Positions 43,921 to 52,864 of a DNA stretch of 64,000 nucleotides are shown here, piece by piece. The stretch spans positions 186,001 through 250,000 of the forward strand of contig JAOASG010000037.1 of the NCBI GenBank assembly GCA_025210235.1, given 5' to 3'. Position numbers and translations under genes: made by a program. Position 1 is the first letter of the stretch; each line of letters starts with the position of its first letter. The DNA is from Vallitalea sp. (GTDB taxonomy: Bacteria > Bacillota > Clostridia > Lachnospirales > Vallitaleaceae). The notes below the pieces were generated by a model that made no database searches, had not been told where the DNA came from, and worked only from the letters and a program-made list of their open reading frames with translations.

Positions 43921-44700
43921 ATGAGAGTAATTGATAATGTTAAGTATGAAGAAGTATTTTTAATTAAATTTTTAGAGCAATTAGATATAGAACTAGAGTA
44001 TAAACGATTAGATGATAAAGATGATAAGTTGATTGTTGAAGCAGCAAAATGTCTAGCTGAAACATTTGCAGGGGTAACGGTAAATAAAGAGACAATTTCT
44101 GAACCAATGGTACAGGCTGTTCACCTATCTATTGATGATTTTAATGAATTTGTTTATAACTATATGAAAAATGTTGTTGAACAAGGCTTATGTTATATAG
44201 CCACAAATCGAAAAAACAGTAGAATAATTGGTGTGCTAGCATGTGAAGATTTTAATCCAGATGATGAGATACCGCATTTCACAGATAATTTAGAACCCAT
44301 GAATAAAATCTGTGAACTGCTAGAAGATCTTGATAAAAGGTTATTAGAAACTATTTATTTAAAAACAAATAAAAAGATCAAAAAGAATGAATTTGTACAT
44401 ATGTTCATGATTGGTGTAAGGTCGGATAAGCTAAAGAAAGAAATTGCAAAAGACTTAGTAAAAATCTGCGAGGATGATGCTATTAAAAGAGGTTATAAAG
44501 GCATGTTTCTTGAAGCTACAAATATTAAATCCGCCAAATTAATTTCAAAATATTTTGAATTTGAAAATGTATATGATAATGAGGGAGCTCTAATACATAC
44601 AAACTATAAGGATACAGAATATTTTAAAGATATACCACCTGAAAAATCTGTAGATTGTAAGTTGTTTTACAAAGCACTTGATCCAGAATATAATATTTAA
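43921..44700 (+). CDS. GNAT-like acetyltransferase under c-di-GMP control
   Basis: The 259-aa protein looks like a GNAT fold. A central strand with CYIATNRKNSRIIGVLACED, then MFMIGVRSDKLKKEIAKDLV as the acetyl-CoA loop region, and ATNIKSAKLISKYFEFENV near the C-terminus correspond to the N-acetyltransferase core. The N-terminal 60 residues are extra. ATG at 43921 follows AGAGGGGG. The leader is a c-di-GMP-I riboswitch. Substrate unknown; a small-molecule or peptide acetylation tied to motility or biofilm state is inference. Confidence 0.65.
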   Translation: MRVIDNVKYEEVFLIKFLEQLDIELEYKRLDDKDDKLIVEAAKCLAETFAGVTVNKETISEPMVQAVHLSIDDFNEFVYNYMKNVVEQGLCYIATNRKNSRIIGVLACEDFNPDDEIPHFTDNLEPMNKICELLEDLDKRLLETIYLKTNKKIKKNEFVHMFMIGVRSDKLKKEIAKDLVKICEDDAIKRGYKGMFLEATNIKSAKLISKYFEFENVYDNEGALIHTNYKDTEYFKDIPPEKSVDCKLFYKALDPEYNI

Positions 44701-44817
44701 TATTAAATAATAAATTATTAAGGTAGTGTAACTCACACCTTTATTTATTTTTGTTGCATAGGAGTTTTGTTTATAACACAAATAGGACATTACCAATATT
44801 AACTAGGAGGCATACAT

Positions 44818-45177
44818 ATGTATAAGATTGACATTAACACAAGCAAAAAAATATTTTCTTTAGTAGCTGAAGGAATGTTCACAGTAGATGAAGCTAAAAA
44901 TTGTCTAAAAGATTATGAAAGCAAATTAAAATCTATTAATGTTAATGACTATGTTTTATTAGTAGATGCAAGAAAACAATCAACTTCAACACCAGAAGTA
45001 GGGGAATTACTAGTAGAAGCATTGCAAAAATATTTAAGTACACCTTTTAAAAAGAGATATTATGTAAAACTTGATTCAATTGTTGCTATGTCACAAATAA
45101 AAAGACTAGGTGGAAAAGAATTTGAAGATAAATTTGATGTAGTTAATACACCAGAAGAAGTAATTAATAGTCTTTAG
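44818..45177 (+). CDS. Small STAS/SpoIIAA-like protein
   Basis: The 119-aa soluble protein alternates strands and helices (VLLVDARKQSTSTPEVGELL, ALQKYLSTPFKKRYYVKLDS, MSQIKRLGGKEFEDKFDVV), in keeping with STAS/SpoIIAA-like folds found in several uncharacterised families. No phospho-acceptor motif could be fixed. ATG at 44818 follows TAGGAGG. It lies about 117 bp after the GNAT-like gene with no terminator between, so it may share the c-di-GMP riboswitch. Confidence 0.5.
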   Translation: MYKIDINTSKKIFSLVAEGMFTVDEAKNCLKDYESKLKSINVNDYVLLVDARKQSTSTPEVGELLVEALQKYLSTPFKKRYYVKLDSIVAMSQIKRLGGKEFEDKFDVVNTPEEVINSL

Positions 45178-45216
45178 ACTTTAGTTTAATATATATTTAT
45201 TAATTATTATAATGTA

Positions 45217-45256
45217 AAAATCCAGAGAATAATTATTTGTCTCTGGATTTTTTTGT
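45217..45256 (+). terminator. Terminator after the STAS-like gene
   Basis: AATCCAGAGA and TCTCTGGATT pair over 10 bp and are followed by TTTTTG. Confidence 0.8.
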
Positions 45257-45288
45257 TTTAGAAAAATAATAAAAAATAAATAAAAGCT

Positions 45289-45317
45289 TTGCTTCAATTA
45301 ATTAAATTTGGTATACT
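45289..45317 (+). promoter_or_regulatory. Possible sigma-A promoter of apt
   Basis: TTGCTT (45289-45294) and TATACT (45312-45317) with a 17-bp spacer, 125 bp before apt. Confidence 0.5.
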
Positions 45318-45441
45318 ATATTTGTATGTTTGCTAGACTAATTAAGTTTAGTTAACTTAATTTATTAATAACATATAATTTAACAATATTAATAACCTGT
45401 TAGGATTTTCCTTAGGCTATTATGAAAAGGAGTAATAATAA

Positions 45442-45954
45442 ATGAATCTTGAAACTCTTATAAGAGAAGTACCTGATTTTCCAAAAGAAGGTATATTATT
45501 TTATGATATTACAACAATTCTACAAAAACCAGAAGGCTTAAAAGCTTCAATTGAGCAGATTCAAGAAAAATTAAAAGGTCTTGAATTCGATTACATAATT
45601 GGACCTGAATCAAGAGGTTTTATTTTCGGTGTGCCAGTAGCTTTTAATATGGGAAAAGGTTTTTTACCAGTGAGAAAAGCTGGGAAATTACCATATAAAA
45701 CAAAAGGTAAAGAATATGCCTTAGAATATGGTACAGCAACTATTGAAATGCATATTGATGCTATTAAACCTGGCGATAAAGTTGTAATTATAGATGATTT
45801 ATTAGCTACAGGAGGAACATCAAAAGCTGCTGTAGAGTTAATTGAAGATTTAGGTGGAGAAGTAGTAAAATTAGTTTACTTAATCGAATTGGAATTCTTA
45901 AACGGTAGAGACAAACTTAAAAAATATGATGTAAGTTCAATTATTAAAAAATAA
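45442..45954 (+). CDS. apt: Adenine phosphoribosyltransferase
   Basis: Apt converts adenine and PRPP to AMP. The 170-aa protein has FPKEGILFYDITTIL near the start, GPESRGFIFGVPVA, FLPVRKAGKLPYKT and the PRPP motif VVIIDDLLATGGTSKAA. Length is standard. ATG at 45442 follows AAAAGGAG. It precedes relA as in Bacillus (recJ-apt-relA), here with the riboswitch genes inserted between recJ and apt. Confidence 0.96.
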   Translation: MNLETLIREVPDFPKEGILFYDITTILQKPEGLKASIEQIQEKLKGLEFDYIIGPESRGFIFGVPVAFNMGKGFLPVRKAGKLPYKTKGKEYALEYGTATIEMHIDAIKPGDKVVIIDDLLATGGTSKAAVELIEDLGGEVVKLVYLIELEFLNGRDKLKKYDVSSIIKK

Positions 45955-45962
45955 AAATAAAT

Positions 45963-46003
45963 AAGGCCTTTTACTTGTATTATAGAGTAAAGGTCTTTTT
46001 TTG
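45963..46003 (+). terminator. Terminator after apt
   Basis: AAGGCCTTTTACT pairs imperfectly with AGTAAAGGTCTT and is followed by TTTTTTG. Confidence 0.7.
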
Positions 46004-46055
46004 TTGATTGTTTTAAATTAATATTGGGTTACGCTTTTAAAAAATACAATAATTC

Positions 46056-46084
46056 TTGCATTTTGTAATAAAAAAAACTATAAT
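46056..46084 (+). promoter_or_regulatory. Probable sigma-A promoter of relA
   Basis: TTGCAT (46056-46061) and TATAAT (46079-46084) with a 17-bp spacer, leaving a leader of about 160 nt. Confidence 0.6.
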
Positions 46085-46249
46085 ATATAGATATATTAGA
46101 TTCATTTATTATCTAAAAAAGGGATAAAAATTAATACTAAATTCTATATTAAAAATGATTATTCCACAAATATTTTTGTGAATTAATCTTAATAACTTAA
46201 ATTTAAAAATTTTAATTACATAATAAAATGTTATAGAAACGGTGATAAG

Positions 46250-48460
46250 ATGCCTGATAAAATTTACATGGATTTAATACAAGTAATAAAAAAATACCAT
46301 CCATCTGAAGATTTTTCCATGATTAGTAAAGCGTATAAACTTGCTAAAATGGCTCATGAAAATCAAGTTAGAAAATCAGGTGAGCCTTATATAGTTCATC
46401 CTTTAGCAGTGGCTCATCTATTAGCTGAGTTAGAGCTTGATAAAGAATCGATAATGGCTGGTATACTTCATGATGTAGTAGAAGATACGGAATATACAAT
46501 TGAATATATTACAAAAGAATTTAGTAAAGAAGTTGCACTATTAGTTGATGGTGTTACTAAACTAGAAAAAATTCCTTATTCGACAGATAAGGAAGAAATT
46601 CAAGCTGAGAACTACAGAAAAATGTTTTTAGCAATGTCAAAAGATATTCGTGTAATTCTAATAAAGTTAGCTGATAGACTTCATAATATGAGAACGCTTA
46701 AATATAAGTCTGAATTTAAACAAAAGAAAATTGCTAAAGAAACTTTGGATATATATGCTCCATTGGCGCATCGTTTAGGTATTTCGAAATTTAAAATTGA
46801 ATTAGAAGATTTATCTTTTAGATATCTTCAACCCGATGCTTATTATGATTTAGTTGAAAAAATTGCTAGAAAAAAAGATGATAGAATTAATTTTGTCGAA
46901 AAGATTGTAAGTGATATAAAAGGAGAAATATTAAAAGTTGAAATAAATGCTGATGTAGATGGTAGACCTAAACATTTCTTTAGTATTTATAAAAAAATGG
47001 TTGGACAAAATAAAACGATTGATCAAATATATGACTTATTTGCAGTCAGAGCTATAGTGGAGTCTGTTAAGGATTGTTATGGCGTACTTGGTGTTATACA
47101 TGAAATGTATAAACCTATACCAGGAAGATTTAAAGATTATATTGCTATGCCAAAGCCAAATATGTACCAATCTTTGCATACCACTGTAATTGGTCCTGAA
47201 GGAGAACCCTTTGAAATGCAAATAAGAACTTATGAAATGCATAGAACTGCTGAATATGGAATTGCTGCTCATTGGAAATATAAAGAAGGTAAAACGGCAC
47301 AATCGATAGAACAAAGTGAAGAACAAAAGTTAAATTGGTTAAGGCAGATATTAGAATGGCAGAGAGATATGTCAGATAATAAAGAGTTCTTAGATGTTCT
47401 TAAATCTGATTTGGATGTTTTTGCTGATCAAGTGTATGCATTTACTCCTACTGGTGATGTTATTGATTTACCAGCAGGCTCAACACCGATTGACTTTGCT
47501 TATCACATTCATAGTGCAGTTGGAAATAAAATGGTTGGTGCAAGGGTAAATGGTAAGATTGAAACCTTTGATTATAAAATAAAAAATGGGGATAGAATAG
47601 AAATACTAACCTCTCAGAATTCACATGGACCAAGTAGAGATTGGTTAAATATAGTTAAAAGTTCACAAGCTAAAAGCAAAATAAACCAATGGTTTAGAAA
47701 AGAATTTAAAGAAGAAAATATACTTAGAGGTAAAGAATTAATTGATAAATATTCAAAAGCCAAAGGAATACCTCTAAATGAAATAATAAAGCCTAATTTA
47801 ACAGAAGTTGTTAAAAGAAAGTATGGGTTTAAGGATTGGGATGCAGTTTGTGCTGCTATTGGTCATGGGGGATTAAAAGAAGGTCAAATTGTTAATAAAC
47901 TTTATGAAGAATATAAAAACAAAACAAAAACAAAGAAAGATGATAATGAAGCAATAAAAGGAATTGTTAATTCTAATTCTATATCAAGTAAACAATCAAA
48001 AAGTGGTATTGTTGTAATGGGTGTTGAAGACTTAGCTGTTCGATTTTCTAAGTGCTGTAATCCAGTTCCGGGTGATGAGATTATAGGGTTTATAACAAGG
48101 GGGAGAGGTGTATCTATACATCGAACAGATTGTAGCAATATAATTAATTTATCAGAATTTGAAAGACATAGGTTAATAGACGCTGAATGGCAAAGTATTG
48201 ATGAAAAAGAATCTAGTAGACTATATCAAGTAGAGATTCAGATTATTGGATCAAATAAGGTAGGATTATTGTTCAATATATCAAAAGTATTAACAGAAGA
48301 AAAAATACCTGTTAAATCATTAAATGCTCGTTCTATTAAAAATGAAAAATCCATTTTTAATGTGACTATGGATATTAATGGTGTTAATCAATTAAACAAA
48401 TTAACAAAAAAATTAAATTCTATTTCAGGGGTTGAAGAGATTATTAGAACGAATAGTTAG
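46250..48460 (+). CDS. relA: Bifunctional (p)ppGpp synthetase/hydrolase
   Basis: The 736-aa Rel protein makes and breaks the stringent-response alarmone. Domains in order: HD hydrolase (about 25-200, with the metal pair in AGILHDVVEDT), synthetase (about 230-350, with RFKDYIAMPKPNMYQSLHTT and EMQIRT), TGS (about 390-455, VYAFTPTGDVIDLPAGSTPI), a helical/zinc-finger region with KCCNPVPGDEIIGF, and C-terminal ACT (about 660-730). Both catalytic sites look intact. ATG at 46250 lies after a weak GGTGAT. Followed by dtd 16 bp later. Confidence 0.96.
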   Translation: MPDKIYMDLIQVIKKYHPSEDFSMISKAYKLAKMAHENQVRKSGEPYIVHPLAVAHLLAELELDKESIMAGILHDVVEDTEYTIEYITKEFSKEVALLVDGVTKLEKIPYSTDKEEIQAENYRKMFLAMSKDIRVILIKLADRLHNMRTLKYKSEFKQKKIAKETLDIYAPLAHRLGISKFKIELEDLSFRYLQPDAYYDLVEKIARKKDDRINFVEKIVSDIKGEILKVEINADVDGRPKHFFSIYKKMVGQNKTIDQIYDLFAVRAIVESVKDCYGVLGVIHEMYKPIPGRFKDYIAMPKPNMYQSLHTTVIGPEGEPFEMQIRTYEMHRTAEYGIAAHWKYKEGKTAQSIEQSEEQKLNWLRQILEWQRDMSDNKEFLDVLKSDLDVFADQVYAFTPTGDVIDLPAGSTPIDFAYHIHSAVGNKMVGARVNGKIETFDYKIKNGDRIEILTSQNSHGPSRDWLNIVKSSQAKSKINQWFRKEFKEENILRGKELIDKYSKAKGIPLNEIIKPNLTEVVKRKYGFKDWDAVCAAIGHGGLKEGQIVNKLYEEYKNKTKTKKDDNEAIKGIVNSNSISSKQSKSGIVVMGVEDLAVRFSKCCNPVPGDEIIGFITRGRGVSIHRTDCSNIINLSEFERHRLIDAEWQSIDEKESSRLYQVEIQIIGSNKVGLLFNISKVLTEEKIPVKSLNARSIKNEKSIFNVTMDINGVNQLNKLTKKLNSISGVEEIIRTNS

Positions 48461-48476
48461 AAAGGATTCAAGATAA

Positions 48477-48926
48477 ATGAGAGCTGTTGTACAAAGGGTA
48501 AAACATACTTCTGTTGAGGTTGAAGGAAAAGTTATAGCAGATATAGAAAAAGGGATTTTAGTGTTAGTAGGATTTATGGGTGAAGATGATGAAAAAGTTT
48601 ATGATTACATGTTGGATAAAATTATAAACCTTAGAATTTTTGAAGATGAAAATGATAAAATGAACTTATCAGTAAAAGATATCAATGGAGAAATTATGAT
48701 TGTTCCTAATTTTACATTATACGGTGATTGTAGAAAAGGACGTAGACCTAGTTATATTTCAGCAGCTAAACCAGACCATGCGAGGTATATCTTTGAATCA
48801 TTTATTAAACAAGCAAATATAAAATATGATAAAATCAAGCAAGGTATATTTCAAGCTGATATGAAAGTAAACATATTAAATGATGGACCAATTACTCTTC
48901 TTTTAGATAGTGATAAAATGTTCTAG
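48477..48926 (+). CDS. dtd: D-aminoacyl-tRNA deacylase
   Basis: Dtd hydrolyses D-amino acids mischarged on tRNA. The 149-aa protein has MRAVVQRVKHTSVEVEGK at the start, IMIVPNFTLYGDCRKGRRPS and the late motif DGPITLLLDS, all family hallmarks. It is coupled to relA as in Bacillus. ATG at 48477 with AAAGGA upstream. Confidence 0.95.
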   Translation: MRAVVQRVKHTSVEVEGKVIADIEKGILVLVGFMGEDDEKVYDYMLDKIINLRIFEDENDKMNLSVKDINGEIMIVPNFTLYGDCRKGRRPSYISAAKPDHARYIFESFIKQANIKYDKIKQGIFQADMKVNILNDGPITLLLDSDKMF

Positions 48927-48964
48927 CATAATGAAAAGTAAGGCCCTTTTAGAGGAGGATATTT

Positions 48965-49588
48965 ATGGAAGTTAAAACAATGATGTTGGGAGATTTGCAA
49001 ACAAATGGATATATTGTTTATGATAAAGAAAGCAAAGATGCTGTGGTAATTGATCCAGCTGCAAATCCAGATAGAATTATTAAGTTTGTTGAAGAAAATG
49101 AATTAAAAATTATGGGGTTATTAGTAACGCATGGACATTTTGATCACATATTAGCTATTGATAAATTAAGAGATGAATATGGAGTACCTGTTTTTACTAG
49201 TAAAGAAGAAAAGTTTACAATGGGTGATCCTAATGATAATTTATCATTAAGGTTTCTAGGTAAATCAGTTTCTGTAAAGTCAAATGAAAATATCGAAGAT
49301 GGGGATATTCTTGAATTTGGAGAATTAGTTTTTGAATGTATAAAAGTACCCGGACATTCTAATGCAAGTATATGTTATTATAATAGTGAAAATAAACTTC
49401 TTTTTTCTGGAGATACACTATTTGCTAGTTCAATTGGAAGAACTGATTTCTACCAAGGTTTACAAAGTACATTAGTTGATAAAATAAAAGAAAAATTATT
49501 ATGTTTACCAGATGAAACTAAAGTTTACCCAGGTCATGGTCTTAATACAACTATTGGTTATGAAAAAAAGACTAATATATACTTATAA
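48965..49588 (+). CDS. MBL-fold metallo-hydrolase (glyoxalase II-like)
   Basis: The 207-aa protein has the metallo-beta-lactamase metal motif THGHFDHILAID (His-x-His-x-Asp-His), a second His in VPGHSNASICYY, the Asp in FSGDTLF and the last His in VYPGHG. It resembles YqgX-type hydroxyacylglutathione-hydrolase-like proteins common in Firmicutes. Substrate not known. AGAGGAGG precedes the ATG at 48965. Sits between dtd and hemZ. Confidence 0.9.
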   Translation: MEVKTMMLGDLQTNGYIVYDKESKDAVVIDPAANPDRIIKFVEENELKIMGLLVTHGHFDHILAIDKLRDEYGVPVFTSKEEKFTMGDPNDNLSLRFLGKSVSVKSNENIEDGDILEFGELVFECIKVPGHSNASICYYNSENKLLFSGDTLFASSIGRTDFYQGLQSTLVDKIKEKLLCLPDETKVYPGHGLNTTIGYEKKTNIYL

Positions 49589-49616
49589 TAAATAGAACTA
49601 TAGGAGTCGAGAACCA

Positions 49617-51083
49617 ATGAAATTAATATTAAAAGGGCATGATTTTGAATATGAAATTAAAATGCTGTTAAATCTTTATTTTCCAAATGAAAAGTATGAA
49701 ATAGTAGACGAGATAATCGATAAGGATAATACAATAGAAAGTATTATTACAAATAATTATTATAAAGTTTCTTATTATGAAGAGGGAGTATGTAAATTTA
49801 CATCTTCCCTTAATAAAAGTGATATAGAAAAATTACCCACTGAACCGATAGAGAGAAGAAGAGAGTCTAAAAAAATAATTAAAAAGTTAGTTAACAATGT
49901 AGCATATAAAATTACTAATAAAAAACAACCTTGGGGTATACTAACAGGAATAAGGCCTACAAAAATTGTATTTGATTTAATTGATAAATATGGTTGGGAT
50001 AAGGAAAAAATAAAATTAATTCTAAGAGAAAAATATCAGATTTGTGAAGAGAAAATTAATTTAATGATGGAAATCGTAGAAAATGAGATTAATATACTTA
50101 AAACAAATACTAATAATGAGATAAATATATATATAGGCATTCCATTTTGTCCGACTAAATGCTTATACTGTTCTTTTACATCTTATCCTATTGACAAGTG
50201 GAAAGATCATGTTAACGACTACTTAAATGCATTAAGTACAGAAATGGAATATGTATCGAAGAAATTATTAGTAAATAAAAAGGTTAAAACAATTTATGTA
50301 GGTGGGGGTACTCCTACATCTTTAAATGCTGAGCAATTAGAATTTCTTATGACTATGATAAATAAGAACTTTGATGTAAATAATATAGAAGAGTTTACAG
50401 TAGAAGCAGGTAGACCTGATACTATAAATATTGATAAATTAAAAGTATTAAAAAGATATGGTGTATCAAGAATTTCTATTAATCCTCAGACAATGAATGA
50501 TAAGACTTTGCAAATAATTGGAAGACGTCATAGTGTTGAAGATGTCTATTATGCTTATAATATGGCAAGAGAAGTAGGGTTTAATAATATTAATATGGAT
50601 ATTATTCTAGGTCTTCCAGGAGAAAGCTATATAGACGTTAAACATACACTTGATGAAATTAAGAATTTAAAACCAGAGAGTCTTACAGTTCATACAATGG
50701 CTGTTAAACGAGCATCTAAGTTAAAACGAACAGTAGAGATGTATCATTTAGTTGAAAGTAAAGAAATAGATCATATGATTAAGATGGTTTATCACGAAGC
50801 AAAATCAATAGGGTTAAAGCCGTATTATATGTATAGACAGAAGAATATGGTAGGAAATTATGAAAATGTTGGTTATAGTATACAAGGGAAAGAATGTATA
50901 TATAATGTAATAATTATAGAAGAAGCTCAAACAATTTTAGCACTTGGAGCAGGAGCTGTATCAAAGATTGTTTTTCCAAAGGAAAATAGAATTGAGAGAA
51001 TTGAAAATGTTAAAGATGTTCATAATTATATAAATCGTATTGATGAAATGATAGATCGAAAAAGGAAGTTTTTCCATCCTTAG
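49617..51083 (+). CDS. hemZ: Coproporphyrinogen dehydrogenase-like radical SAM protein HemZ
   Basis: The 488-aa protein has an N-terminal extension of about 160 residues (with WGILTGIRPTKI) and then a HemN-like radical SAM core with CPTKCLYCSFTSYPI, YVGGGTPTSLN and INMDIILGLPGES. This layout matches HemZ of Bacillus, an oxygen-independent coproporphyrinogen oxidase-related enzyme. True coproporphyrinogen activity is not assured for such HemN relatives. ATG at 49617 follows AGGAGTCGAG. Confidence 0.9.
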   Translation: MKLILKGHDFEYEIKMLLNLYFPNEKYEIVDEIIDKDNTIESIITNNYYKVSYYEEGVCKFTSSLNKSDIEKLPTEPIERRRESKKIIKKLVNNVAYKITNKKQPWGILTGIRPTKIVFDLIDKYGWDKEKIKLILREKYQICEEKINLMMEIVENEINILKTNTNNEINIYIGIPFCPTKCLYCSFTSYPIDKWKDHVNDYLNALSTEMEYVSKKLLVNKKVKTIYVGGGTPTSLNAEQLEFLMTMINKNFDVNNIEEFTVEAGRPDTINIDKLKVLKRYGVSRISINPQTMNDKTLQIIGRRHSVEDVYYAYNMAREVGFNNINMDIILGLPGESYIDVKHTLDEIKNLKPESLTVHTMAVKRASKLKRTVEMYHLVESKEIDHMIKMVYHEAKSIGLKPYYMYRQKNMVGNYENVGYSIQGKECIYNVIIIEEAQTILALGAGAVSKIVFPKENRIERIENVKDVHNYINRIDEMIDRKRKFFHP

Positions 51084-51128
51084 ACATAAAGAGTGTTATA
51101 TAATACAGTTTAAAAATAAAAAAATAAC

Positions 51129-51157
51129 TTGACAAATGGTTCATTAACTAATAAACT
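51129..51157 (+). promoter_or_regulatory. Probable sigma-A promoter of the hisS T-box leader
   Basis: TTGACA (51129-51134) and TAAACT (51152-51157), spacer 17 bp, start about 15 bases ahead of the leader. Confidence 0.55.
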
Positions 51158-51179
51158 GTAATAAACAATTTTATAATTG

Positions 51180-51450
51180 AATATGAGAAAACGTAGATGA
51201 GGAAAAGTAAATTATTACCACCTATACAGAGAGAGAAGCCTGTAGCTGTAAAGCTTCTTATAGACAATAGTTGAAAGACACCTCAGAGTGATTTATTGAA
51301 AGATAACAACGAGTAAATGAATACGGTTAATCACCGTTAATAGATCTAAAGAGGAAGCTATAATATTAGTTTCTAATTAGGGTGGTACCGCGGTATGCTA
51401 TGAATAATACATCTCGTCCCTGACTAGTAAGTCAGTGACGGGATTTTTTG
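51180..51450 (+). ncRNA. T-box riboswitch of hisS
   Basis: The T-box core AGGGTGGTACCGCGG lies at 51379-51393. Stem I features precede it (AGAGAGAAGCC near 51228), with a likely specifier CAC (His) at 51279-51281 in the AAAGACACC loop. The terminator TCTCGTCCCTGACT paired with AGTCAGTGACGGGA runs into TTTTTT (51411-51450). Uncharged tRNA-His would favour the antiterminator and hisS expression. Start of the leader is approximate. Confidence 0.92.
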
Positions 51451-51514
51451 TTTTCTTGTAGGAAAGTTCAACTATTTTTAGTGTTATTGAAATAAAAAAA
51501 GGAGAGTGATGAAA

Positions 51515-52777
51515 ATGTTGACAAATGCACCAAGAGGAACAAAAGATATATATGGTAGCTATATGAATGATTGGAAAAAAGTTGAAGAATCAGTTAATAA
51601 AATCTGTACAAGTTTTGGATTTAATGAAATTAGAACGCCTATATTTGAACATACAGAATTATTTGCAAGAGGTGTTGGGGAAACAACAGACATTGTTCAA
51701 AAAGAAATGTATAGTTTTATGGATAAAGGGGATAGAAATATTACACTTAAACCAGAAGGTACAGCTGGTGTAGTTAGAGCTTATCTTGAAAGAAAAATGT
51801 ATGCAGATGCCCAACCTACAAAACTATTTTATTTAACGCCTGCATTTAGATATGAAAGACCTCAAGCAGGAAGATATAGACAATTTCACCAATTTGGGGT
51901 AGAACTTTTTGGTTCAGACAAACCTTCAGCAGATGCAGAAGTAATAGCACTTGCTGCTAATTTATTAAATGATTTAGGAATAACAAATGTTAAACTTCAT
52001 GTAAATAGTTTAGGTGGACCTGAATGTAGGAAAAAATATAATAATGTTTTAAAAGAATTTTTAAGTAAGCATATTGATGAATTATGTCCTACATGTTTAG
52101 AAAGATATGAAAAAAATCCTTTAAGGATATTAGACTGTAAGAATGAAAAATGTCAGGCTCTATTAAAAGATGCGCCTCTAGCAGTTGACACACTTGATAG
52201 TGAATGTAAAGAGCATTTTGAAGAATTACTTAGATTATTAGATGCAATGGAAATAGAATATGTAGTTGATCCATGGATTGTTAGAGGACTAGACTATTAT
52301 ACTAGAACAGTTTTTGAATTTATCTCAAACGACATAGGTGCTCAAGGTACTGTTTGTGGTGGTGGTAGATATGATAAATTAGTAGAAGAATGTGGTGGTT
52401 CACCAACACCAGCTGTTGGATTTGCCGCAGGAATCGAACGATTGATTATGACAATAGAAGCAATAAATGGTGCGAGTCAACATGAGCCTAAACGTGATAT
52501 TTATTTGGGATATGTAGGGGAAAATGCTAAAAAAACTACTTTTGCCCTTATTAATGAATTAAGAAGAAATAATATTTCTGCTGAAACAGATTTAATGAGT
52601 AGAAGTGTAAAAGCTCAAATGAAATATGCTAATAAAATTGGGGCTAAATATTCAGCTATTATTGGGGATAATGAATTAGAAGAGAATTCTATTAGAATAA
52701 AAAATATGGAAACTAGGGAGCAAACGGATTTAAGTATTCAAGAAATAGTTAAGTTCATGAAAGATAACATAAAATAG
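51515..52777 (+). CDS. hisS: Histidyl-tRNA synthetase
   Basis: The 420-aa class II synthetase has NAPRGTKDI at the start, motif 1-2 region (FRYERPQAGRYRQFHQFGVE), the His-binding LDYYTRTVFEF and GGGRYDKLVEECGG, and motif 3 AVGFAAGIERL. The anticodon-binding domain fills the last 90 residues. I chose ATG at 51515, 8 bases after AAAGGAGAG. GTG 51506 and ATG 51509 are too close to that site. Controlled by the T-box leader just upstream. Confidence 0.95.
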   Translation: MLTNAPRGTKDIYGSYMNDWKKVEESVNKICTSFGFNEIRTPIFEHTELFARGVGETTDIVQKEMYSFMDKGDRNITLKPEGTAGVVRAYLERKMYADAQPTKLFYLTPAFRYERPQAGRYRQFHQFGVELFGSDKPSADAEVIALAANLLNDLGITNVKLHVNSLGGPECRKKYNNVLKEFLSKHIDELCPTCLERYEKNPLRILDCKNEKCQALLKDAPLAVDTLDSECKEHFEELLRLLDAMEIEYVVDPWIVRGLDYYTRTVFEFISNDIGAQGTVCGGGRYDKLVEECGGSPTPAVGFAAGIERLIMTIEAINGASQHEPKRDIYLGYVGENAKKTTFALINELRRNNISAETDLMSRSVKAQMKYANKIGAKYSAIIGDNELEENSIRIKNMETREQTDLSIQEIVKFMKDNIK

Positions 52778-52864
52778 GTAATTGAAAAGCTTTAATAACA
52801 ATACAAAATAAGTAAAACATTTATGAATATATAGTAAAACTAGAAATGTATAGGAGGTTACAGT

